Of a stretch of DNA of 5,300 nucleotides, positions 1 to 5,300 are shown piece by piece (positions within the stretch are counted from its first letter, which is position 1; each line of letters begins with the position of its first letter). The position numbers were made by a program, and so were the translations under genes. The DNA is from JBDTMC01 sp039934475 (GTDB taxonomy: Bacteria > Acidobacteriota > Terriglobia > Bryobacterales > Bryobacteraceae). The DNA is taken from positions 1 through 5,300 of the forward strand of contig JBDTMC010000530.1 in the NCBI GenBank assembly GCA_039934475.1. Reading direction: 5' to 3'. The notes beneath the pieces were generated by a model. The model was not told the origin of the DNA, did not search any database, and saw only the letters and a program-made list of their open reading frames with translations.

Positions 1-225
1 AGCCTTCCAGAGAGTTTCGAACAGCGTCTGTTGATCTTTCGAGAGTTGTTCGCTCGTTTTCAACAGTGCGAACTGCACTGGCTCCGCTCTCTGCAGTCGC
101 CTCCGCCACGAATAGAAGGAATGAACTCCGATGCCCTGCTGTTTACAGAAGACCTGAATCGTCGCGCCGCTGGCTTCCTGCTCCGCGATCAGTTTGTTCC
201 AATAGGTACGTTTCTCTTCTCTCAC
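1..225 (-). CDS. IS66-type TnpA accessory protein, N-terminal part, possibly with a foreign tail
   Basis: This ORF starts with GTG at 225 and is still open at the window edge (75 codons visible). Residues 1-55 read VREEKRTYWNKLIAEQEASG, then a segment with VFCKQQGI and a SFYSWRRRL motif, then PVQFALL. This is the usual layout of the IS66 first ORF: a W-x-x-L-I-x-E-Q-x-A-S-G opening, a helix-turn-helix with FC and FY-WR-RL, then PV-FA-L. The family protein is thought to be a small DNA-binding accessory factor needed for transposition. The GTG start is chosen because family members begin just before this point; no strong Shine-Dalgarno is visible. From residue 56 on, the text (LLKTSEQLSKDQQTLFETLW) looks unlike TnpA and more like the LLK-x-x-E-x-L segment of ISL3-family transposases, so a fusion or IS-in-IS junction is possible. 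It has no ATG and is cut by the window edge. Confidence 0.7.
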   Translation of the reverse strand, partial: MREEKRTYWNKLIAEQEASGATIQVFCKQQGIGVHSFYSWRRRLQRAEPVQFALLKTSEQLSKDQQTLFETLWKA

Positions 226-228
226 GTT

Positions 229-256
229 CTCAAGATCCCGCCCGGCTAACCTTGAG
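229..256. repeat. Short inverted repeat just upstream of the tnpA-like start
   Basis: CTCAAG at 229-234 and CTTGAG at 251-256 form a perfect 6-base inverted repeat around a 16-base GC-rich spacer. It lies between the IS end and the GTG start at 225, ending 4 bases from it. It could be a binding site or a hairpin covering the start region, but 6-base pairs at this spacing also arise by chance. Confidence 0.25.
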
Positions 257-263
257 CGCAAGG

Positions 264-283
264 GCAGTTCATCAGCCGCTTAC
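264..283 (-). repeat. Putative terminal inverted repeat of the IS66-like element
   Basis: On the minus strand the end reads GTAAGCGGCTGATGAACTGC from 283 down to 264. The GTAA start and the GTAAGCG wording match what is known of IS66-family termini. The partner repeat lies outside the window, so the inner limit of the repeat is a guess. Any 8-base target duplication of the kind IS66 elements make would occupy 284-291 (gccaattt on the plus strand). Confidence 0.5.
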
Positions 284-445
284 GCCAATTTCATCTTTGA
301 TCGCAACAGGCAGGCTTTCAGTTTCTTGCCGCCGCGGGCGGCGAGATCGAGGGCGCGCGGGTGATCGCAGAGAACAACGCCGGCGGTCTGGGTTCCCGTG
401 TCCGTACCACGAAAACTGCGATGAAGCGGATTGTTCGGAGTGCAA
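284..445 (-). pseudogene. MazF/PemK/ChpB-like toxin remnant, 3' part, frameshifted and cut by the IS
   Basis: On the minus strand, from 411 to 319, one frame reads RGTDTGTQTAGVVLCDHPRA followed by LDLAARGGKKL. This resembles the C-terminal half of MazF/PemK/ChpB endoribonuclease toxins, where a G-T-x-T-x-G-V-V-L-C-x-x-x-R-x-L-D-L-x-A-R-G-x-K block precedes a V-P-x-x-x-x-x-E-V-L helix. In the next frame, 319-284 reads ESLPVAIKDEIG, the expected following helix. Adding one base between 318 and 319 would join the two parts. The text then stops at 284, where the IS end begins, roughly eight residues short of a normal C-terminus. Upstream of about 420 a weak FA-R---F-AV match continues in another frame to about 445, suggesting a second shift. 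No N-terminal half and no antitoxin gene are visible, so it cannot be functional. The family assignment comes from remembered motif wording and should be confirmed by a profile search. Confidence 0.6.
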
Positions 446-474
446 AGACGGACGCATCGATAAGAGCGGAAGAG

Positions 475-870
475 TATTTTGTCTTCACTGACGAGTCCAA
501 TCGAGTGAGCGAGTTCACCGGCAAATCACTTGACGCCGAGACGGGGCTGGACTATTTCGGCGCCCGGTACTTCTCAGGAGCCTCGGGGGCGATTAATTAG
601 CTGGATGAATTTCCCGGCGAAACCGCGGGGTCCGTTCACTGGGAGCAGGTTGGGCAACCAAGTCCTCGCCGTATGCAGATATCGCTGACCCCCAGAGGCC
701 GAACAAGTCCGCCTACATACGCAACAATCCGCTGCGATGGGTAGATCCGGGCGCAGACACAACTATAGTAGACAAGCTGATCACGGAGGTCGTATAGATC
801 GGAGAACGCGGGGCGGTAGCCGAGGCTGGAGCCGGGTTCGCCCTTAACGTGGTCGGTGCCATTGGAACGA
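475..870 (+). pseudogene. RHS/YD-repeat protein C-terminal core remnant, several frame disruptions
   Basis: The plus strand carries the conserved core that ends the RHS-repeat shell of RHS/polymorphic-toxin proteins, broken over three frames. Frame 1 gives EFTGKSLDAETGLDYFGARY then FSGASG (511-588) and ends at TAG 598-600. Frame 2 continues GRLISWMNFPAKP from 587 to 625, which implies one extra base in the run of five Gs at 585-589. Frame 3 continues SPYADIADPQRPNKSAYIRN and NPLRWVDPG (666 to about 752), matching the usual YADL-DPQ---NLYAYVRNNPL---DP-G order, and runs to TAG 795-797. Beyond that stop the same frame gives an Ala/Gly-rich stretch (AVAEAGAGFALNVVGAIGTM) to about 870 that could be the old variable tail. 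Intact RHS proteins are usually over 1000 residues and export or encase a C-terminal toxin; only about 100-130 residues survive here. No start codon, upstream repeats or immunity gene are seen. The left limit is approximate. Confidence 0.78.
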
Positions 871-907
871 TGATTGTGGTGTCTTCCCGCTGCGCCCGCC
901 GTCCCGC

Positions 908-2305
908 TTACCCCCGGCGCAGCCAGCGGTCCACGGACTCCGCCGCCTTGCGGCCTTCGCTAATCGCCCAGACAACAAGCGACTGTCCGCGGCGCATGTC
1001 GCCCGCTGCAAAGACACCCGGCAGAGACGACATGTAATTCTCGTCGCTCTTCACATTGCCGCGATTGTCCAGGTCCACTCCGAGTTGCTCGATCATACCG
1101 GTGCGCGTGGGGCCAGTGAAGCCCATTGCTAGCAGCACGAGGTCGGCCTTAAAGACCTTCTCCGTGCCGGGAATCGGCTGGAACTTACTATCGCAGCGGA
1201 GGGAATGAAGCTCTCGCACGTTGCCGTTCTCGTCGCCGACGAATTGCGCTGTGTTGATGCTGTACTCGCGGACGCCGCCCTCTTCATGAGCGCTTTCGAT
1301 GCGGAATTGCCGTGGCCACAGAGGCCAAGGCGTGGTCGTGTCGCGCTCGTCTGGCGGACGCTCCACTATCTCGAATTGATGAACACTGGCGCACTTCTGG
1401 CGGTGGGATGTGCCCAGACAATCCGCGCCAGTGTCGCCGCCGCCAATGATGATGACGTGTTTGCCGGTGGCCAGGATTTGATCCGGTACGACGTCGCCCG
1501 CAACGCGCCGGTTGGACTGCGGCAGAAACTCCATCGCGAAATGGATGCCCTTTAACTCGCGGCCAGGCACGTTCAAATTGCGCGGCGCCTCGGCGCCTCC
1601 AGCCAGCAGGATCGCGTCGAAGTTGTTGCGCACGTCCGCTACCGGGACGTTGCCGCCCACATTGGCCTTCGTCACGAACTTCACACCCTCGGCCGACATC
1701 TGTTCCAAACGGCGATCGATGAGGTGCTTCTCCATCTTGAAGTCCGGGATGCCGTAACGAAGCAGGCCGCCTATGCGGTCCGCCTTCTCGAAGACCGTGA
1801 CCTCATGGCCGGCGCGACGCAACTGCTGCGCAGCGGCTAAACCGGCGGGGCCGGAACCGACCACCGCTACCCGCTTGCCAGTCAACGTGACCGGTGGTTC
1901 GGGCTTGATCCAGCCATGAGAAAAGGCGTGATCGATGATCGTCTTTTCGATCACTTTGATCGTCACCGGCGGTTCGTTGATACCCAGTACGCAGGCCGAC
2001 TCGCACGGTGCGGGGCAGATGCGGCCCGTGAATTCCGGGAAGTTGTTCGTCGCGTGCAGGACACGGATCGCCTCCGGCCAGCGGTCGCGATAGACCAGAT
2101 CGTTCCAGTCGGGAATGATATTGTTCAGCGGGCAGCCGTTGTGGCAGAACGGTACGCCGCAATCCATGCAGCGCGCGCCCTGCGTGCGGACGGCGTTCTC
2201 CGGGAACGGCTGGTACACCTCAAACCAATCGTTGATGCGTTCGGCGACGGGCCGGCGTTGCGGCACCTCGCGGGTGTATTCGAGAAATCCTGTGATCTTA
2301 CCCAT
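908..2305 (-). CDS. gltD: Glutamate synthase (NADPH) small subunit, complete
   Basis: This 465-residue cytoplasmic flavoprotein supplies electrons for GOGAT: it oxidises NAD(P)H through FAD and two [4Fe-4S] clusters and passes them to GltB. The N-terminal domain has the cysteine pattern C46-x2-C49-x4-C54-x3-C58 and a second set C97-x3-C101-x3-C105 (RICPAPCESAC). The first Rossmann fold has the FAD motif VVGSGPAG (residues 148-155), with E173 at the end of strand two. The second has the nucleotide motif IIGGGDTGAD (about 286-295), expected to bind NAD(P)H. Near the C-terminus VFAAGDMRRGQSLVVWAISE is the conserved FAD-contacting segment. Length is close to the usual 470-490. The CAPCESACVLGINEPP wording and the PWPLWPRQFRIESAHEEGG stretch (326-344) point to the GltD subtype found in actinobacteria and many others rather than the E. 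coli form. The ATG at 2303-2305 is taken because it overlaps the gltB stop and the protein begins as family members do. A weak purine-rich AGGCGGTGG lies about 6 bases upstream. Stop is TAA at 908-910. No frameshift or missing key residue is seen. Confidence 0.98.
   Translation of the reverse strand: MGKITGFLEYTREVPQRRPVAERINDWFEVYQPFPENAVRTQGARCMDCGVPFCHNGCPLNNIIPDWNDLVYRDRWPEAIRVLHATNNFPEFTGRICPAPCESACVLGINEPPVTIKVIEKTIIDHAFSHGWIKPEPPVTLTGKRVAVVGSGPAGLAAAQQLRRAGHEVTVFEKADRIGGLLRYGIPDFKMEKHLIDRRLEQMSAEGVKFVTKANVGGNVPVADVRNNFDAILLAGGAEAPRNLNVPGRELKGIHFAMEFLPQSNRRVAGDVVPDQILATGKHVIIIGGGDTGADCLGTSHRQKCASVHQFEIVERPPDERDTTTPWPLWPRQFRIESAHEEGGVREYSINTAQFVGDENGNVRELHSLRCDSKFQPIPGTEKVFKADLVLLAMGFTGPTRTGMIEQLGVDLDNRGNVKSDENYMSSLPGVFAAGDMRRGQSLVVWAISEGRKAAESVDRWLRRG
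2298..2305 (-). other. gltB stop / gltD start overlap
   Basis: On the minus strand the bases ATGGGTAA contain both the gltD start (ATG, 2305-2303) and the gltB stop (TAA, 2300-2298) in different frames. An 8-base overlap of this kind lets ribosomes finishing gltB re-initiate on gltD and helps keep the two subunits in balance. This fits the fact that the two proteins form one enzyme. Confidence 0.9.
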
Positions 2306-5300
2306 GGTGGGCCACCGCCTGGCGGCTCATCGGCTGCATCGCAGCCGGGATGTAAAAGCGTTCGCTGCGTGCCACGTTCATCACGCGCTTGTATTCGTGC
2401 GGGTAGACCTTCACGAAGCGAGGCAGCATGGCATACCAGTTCTCCAGAATCCAACGTGCCCGCGGACTGAAGGTCAGCTCGGCGTGGCGCGTAATCAAGC
2501 GGTGGAGCATTTCCACGTCATTGGCATCCACCACCGGATCCAGATCGACGCCTGCCTTATTGCAGCGCGTGGCTGCGAAGTCGCCGGACTCATCCAGGAC
2601 ATAAGCGATGCCACCGGACATACCGGCGGCAAAGTTCTTGCCCGTCTGGCCCAGCACCAGGACGAGGCCGTTGGTCATGTATTCACAGCCGTGGTCGCCT
2701 ACGCCTTCCACCACCGCTGTGGCGCCGGAGTTGCGCACAGCAAAGCGCTCACCGGCCATCCCGTTGAAGAAGGCCTCGCCGGATGTCGCGCCATACAGGA
2801 CCACATTGCCAATGAGGATGTTGTGTTCCGGCACGAACGTGGACGTCTTCGGCGGATAGACAATGATGCGGCCGCCGGAGAGACCCTTGCCCACGTAATC
2901 GTTGGCGTCGCCTTCCAGCGTCAGTGTCACGCCTTTGGAAAGGAACGCGCCAAAGCTCTGGCCGGCTGAGCCGCTGAAGTGAAATTTAATAGTTTCCTCA
3001 GGCAGGCCCTGGGAGCCATAGCGGCGAGCGATGTCACCGCTCAACATCGCGCCGACGGTGCGGTGGATGTTGCGGATAGGCATCTTGAATTCCACTGGCG
3101 TCAAGTTCTCAATCGAGTCCTTGGCGTGGTCGATCAGCTTGTAATCCAGGGCTTGTTCCAAGCCGTGATCCTGGGCGATGATGCAGCGCCGCGCCACGCG
3201 GGTAGGCACTTCGGGCACATGCAGGATGTTCGAAAGATCGATGCCGCTGCCTTTCCAATGGTCGATGGCATCGCGCATCTTCAGGCGTTCCACTCGGCCT
3301 ACCATTTCATCCACGGTGCGGTAGCCCAACTTCGCCATGTATTCGCGAAGCTCTTCGGCAACGTAGAAAAAGAAGTTGATGACGTGTTCGGGCTGGCCGG
3401 TGAATTTGGCGCGCAGCTTCGGATCCTGCGTCGCAATGCCCACCGGGCAGGTGTTCAGATGACACTTCCGCATCATGATGCAGCCCAAGCTGATCAACGG
3501 AGTCGTAGAGAAACCAAACTCCTCCGCCCCCAGCAGCGCCGCCACCGCAACGTCTCGTCCGGTTTGCAGTTTGCCATCGGTCTGCACGCGGATGCGGCTG
3601 CGCAGATCGTTCAGCACCAGCACTTGCTGTGTTTCAGCGAGGCCAAGTTCCCAGGGAGCACCGGCGTGCTTGATGGACGTCAGCGGCGAAGCTCCCGTGC
3701 CGCCGGAATCGCCGCTGATCAGGACGTGATCGGCATGTGCTTTGGCCACGCCCGCCGCTACCGTGCCCACGCCCACTTCCGCCACCAGCTTCACGCTGAT
3801 GCGGGCCTTGGGGTTAACGTTTTTCAAGTCGTAGATCAGCTGCGCCAGGTCCTCAATCGAGTAAATGTCATGGTGCGGCGGTGGCGAAATCAAACCCACG
3901 CCGGGGATGGAATGGCGCACACTGGCGATGAAATCATCCACCTTGTGGCCCGGTAGCTGGCCGCCTTCGCCAGGCTTCGCGCCCTGGGCGATCTTGATCT
4001 GAAGTTCGTCGGCGTTCACCAGGTAATTCGTGGTGACTCCGAAGCGTCCCGAAGCCACCTGCTTGATGGCGCTACGGCGCAGGTCGCCGTTGGCATCGGG
4101 TAGGAAACGGGCTTCGTCCTCGCCGCCTTCACCGGTATTGGACTTCCCCCCTATCCGGTTCATGGCGATGGCCAGTGTTTCGTGGGCTTCCTTGCTGATC
4201 GAACCGAAACTCATGGCTCCGGTGACGAAGCGCTTCACGATCTCGGCCGCCGGCTCCACTTCCTCAATCGGTATGGGCTCATCGGAGAACTTGAAGTCCA
4301 TCAATCCGCGGATGGTGCACAGCTGCCTGTTCTGCTTGTTGATAATGTCGCTGTACTCCTTGTAAGTGGAGTAGCTGTCGGTACGAACAGCGTGCTGCAG
4401 CTTGCTGATGGTCCCCGGATTCAGCAGATGATACTCACCGCGGACGCGATAAGAGTAATTGCCGCCGGGCTCCAATTCGGTTTCGTTTTCTGACACGGGA
4501 CGGAAGGCGAAATCGTGTTTCATCTTTGCCTCGCGCGCCAGTTGATCCAGCCCCACGCCCTCAATGCGCGACGATGTGCCGGTGAAGTACTTGTCCACCA
4601 TTTGCTTGTTGAGGCCGATCGCTTCAAACACCTGCGCGCCACGGTAACTTTGCAGCGTGCTGATGCCCATCTTGGAGAAGACCTTCAGCAGGCCCTTGTT
4701 TACCGCCTTCTTGTAATTCTTCAGCGCGGTTTCAAAGGCGACGCCTTCCGGCAGCATATTGTTCATCGCCATGTCTTCCAGCGTCTCAATGGCGAGGTAG
4801 GGGTTGACGGCGCTGGCGCCATAACCGATGAGGACGGCAAAGTGCATCACTTCGCGCGGCTCCCCGGATTCGATGATCAATGCGACTTGGGTGCGGGTGC
4901 CTTCGCGGATCAGGTAGTTGTGGACCGCGGTGAGGGCCAGCAGACACGGGATCGGCGCGTGTTCCTCATCCACGCCGCGATCGGAAAGAATCAGCAGGCG
5001 ATACCCGTTCTTAATGGCGAGTGAGGCGCGCCGGCAGAGGCCATCCAGCGCTCGCTCCAATTCCTTTCCTTCGCCATCCACGCGATACAGCATCGAAAGC
5101 GTAGTAGCCAGGAAATCGCCCCACGACACGCGCCGAAGTTTCTCCAGGTGGTGGTTGGTGAGGATAGGATGCGGCAGCTTTAATGTATGGCAATGCTGCG
5201 GCGTCTCATCCAGAATGTTCCGCTCTGTGCCGATGTAGCTGGTGAGCGACATCACCAGTTCTTCGCGAATCGGATCGATCGGAGGATTCGTAACCTGTGC
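2298..5300 (-). CDS. gltB: Glutamate synthase (NADPH) large subunit, 5' end beyond the window
   Basis: About 1000 residues of the large GOGAT subunit are visible, of the family's roughly 1500. The frame is open through 5300, reading AQVTNPPIDPIREELVMSL, so the GTG at 5255 is internal, not a start. The missing part is the N-terminal glutaminase (class II amidotransferase) domain and the start of the central domain. The rest of the central domain runs to about 4250. The FMN-binding synthase barrel follows, with AMSFGSISKEAH (near 4217), SNTGEGGED, KPGEGGQLPG, and VLISGDSGGTGASP (near 3720). The [3Fe-4S] ligands are C-x5-C-x4-C in CIMMRKCHLNTC, with Cys codons starting at 3482, 3464 and 3449. 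The C-terminal GXGXG beta-helix (about 2920-2580) has repeated G motifs such as GKGLSGGRI and NGMAGERFAVRNSG. The enzyme makes two glutamates from glutamine and 2-oxoglutarate, channelling ammonia from the glutaminase site to the FMN site. The TAA at 2298-2300 lies inside gltD. All expected synthase motifs are intact. The promoter is outside the window. Confidence 0.98.
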   Translation of the reverse strand, partial: AQVTNPPIDPIREELVMSLTSYIGTERNILDETPQHCHTLKLPHPILTNHHLEKLRRVSWGDFLATTLSMLYRVDGEGKELERALDGLCRRASLAIKNGYRLLILSDRGVDEEHAPIPCLLALTAVHNYLIREGTRTQVALIIESGEPREVMHFAVLIGYGASAVNPYLAIETLEDMAMNNMLPEGVAFETALKNYKKAVNKGLLKVFSKMGISTLQSYRGAQVFEAIGLNKQMVDKYFTGTSSRIEGVGLDQLAREAKMKHDFAFRPVSENETELEPGGNYSYRVRGEYHLLNPGTISKLQHAVRTDSYSTYKEYSDIINKQNRQLCTIRGLMDFKFSDEPIPIEEVEPAAEIVKRFVTGAMSFGSISKEAHETLAIAMNRIGGKSNTGEGGEDEARFLPDANGDLRRSAIKQVASGRFGVTTNYLVNADELQIKIAQGAKPGEGGQLPGHKVDDFIASVRHSIPGVGLISPPPHHDIYSIEDLAQLIYDLKNVNPKARISVKLVAEVGVGTVAAGVAKAHADHVLISGDSGGTGASPLTSIKHAGAPWELGLAETQQVLVLNDLRSRIRVQTDGKLQTGRDVAVAALLGAEEFGFSTTPLISLGCIMMRKCHLNTCPVGIATQDPKLRAKFTGQPEHVINFFFYVAEELREYMAKLGYRTVDEMVGRVERLKMRDAIDHWKGSGIDLSNILHVPEVPTRVARRCIIAQDHGLEQALDYKLIDHAKDSIENLTPVEFKMPIRNIHRTVGAMLSGDIARRYGSQGLPEETIKFHFSGSAGQSFGAFLSKGVTLTLEGDANDYVGKGLSGGRIIVYPPKTSTFVPEHNILIGNVVLYGATSGEAFFNGMAGERFAVRNSGATAVVEGVGDHGCEYMTNGLVLVLGQTGKNFAAGMSGGIAYVLDESGDFAATRCNKAGVDLDPVVDANDVEMLHRLITRHAELTFSPRARWILENWYAMLPRFVKVYPHEYKRVMNVARSERFYIPAAMQPMSRQAVAHHG

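Larger units (their letters stand above)
1..283 (-). mobile_element. End of an IS66-like insertion sequence (partial, rest lies left of the window)
   Basis: Read on the minus strand, a sequence starting GTAAGCGG begins at 283, and 58 bases further in an ORF opens that resembles the first (TnpA-type) ORF of IS66 elements. IS66-family ends are known to begin with GTAA, and the first ORF normally starts a few tens of bases inside the end. The boundary at 283/284 is also supported from outside: the MazF-like reading frame on the same strand is recognisable up to 284 and stops resembling its family exactly there. The other end, the target duplication and tnpB/tnpC are not visible, so whether the element is complete cannot be judged. 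Confidence 0.65.

Noticed and set aside
31..249. Plus-strand 72-residue ORF opposite the tnpA-like frame.
   Set aside because: The minus strand reads as an IS66-type TnpA throughout this stretch; the plus-strand translation resembles nothing.
272..491. Plus-strand frame-3 ORF with a cysteine-rich end (CPYHENCDEADCSECKDG), looking like a small metal-binding protein.
   Set aside because: It overlaps the minus-strand MazF-like remnant and the RHS start, has no recognisable family, no ribosome site and an arginine-rich low-quality N-terminal part. The cysteine spacing is probably chance.
845..910. Possible hairpin terminator in the GC-rich CCCGC/GCGGG-like stretch next to the gltD stop.
   Set aside because: The repeats are in the same orientation rather than inverted, and no T run follows on the minus strand.
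2115..3956. Long plus-strand ORFs (for example 2115-2969 and 2979-3956) opposite gltB and gltD.
   Set aside because: They are antisense shadows of GC-rich codon usage in the strongly conserved gltBD genes. Their translations are rich in His, Arg and Gln with no recognisable motif.
5253..5255. GTG at 5255 as a gltB start, giving a 985-residue protein.
   Set aside because: The frame continues upstream to the window edge with the conserved GOGAT text NPPIDPIREELVMSL, so the codon is internal and the gene is partial only because of the window.

Overview
The window is a conserved nitrogen-assimilation operon with a short strip of mobile-element and gene debris at its downstream edge. About 4.4 kb (908-5300) is coding on the minus strand. 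It holds the C-terminal two thirds of the glutamate synthase (GOGAT) large subunit gltB, which runs off the right edge of the window, followed by the complete small subunit gltD. The two genes overlap by 8 bases, so they are almost certainly co-transcribed and translationally coupled. Together they make NAD(P)H-dependent GOGAT, which converts glutamine plus 2-oxoglutarate into two glutamates. GltD takes electrons from the reduced nicotinamide (FAD, two [4Fe-4S] clusters). GltB passes them through a [3Fe-4S] cluster to FMN at the synthase site.

The left 0.9 kb contains no gene that looks intact. From left to right it holds four things. (1) Positions 1-283 are the end of an IS66-like insertion sequence, reading leftwards, with the start of its tnpA-type ORF from a GTG at 225. 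(2) Directly abutting the IS end at 284 is the 3' part of a MazF/PemK/ChpB-like toxin gene on the minus strand, carrying a one-base frameshift near 318 and cut by the IS just before its expected C-terminus. (3) On the plus strand, from about 475 to 800 or a little beyond, is the C-terminal core of an RHS/YD-repeat protein, spread over three reading frames and so a pseudogene. (4) About 110 bases separate that remnant from the gltD stop codon, and I see no convincing terminator there.

The organism is a moderately GC-rich bacterium. The RHS core wording (FTGK-DAETGLDYFGARYFSGA, then YADIADPQ and YIRNNPL), the IS66-type element and the GltD subtype would fit an Acidobacteriota (Solibacter/Bryobacter-like) genome. 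That placement is inference from remembered family resemblance and was not tested.

I found no evidence of an undescribed biological system. The parts most worth a second look are the nested debris (IS66 end inside a mazF-like remnant, next to an RHS remnant) and the possibly chimeric tail of the tnpA ORF.
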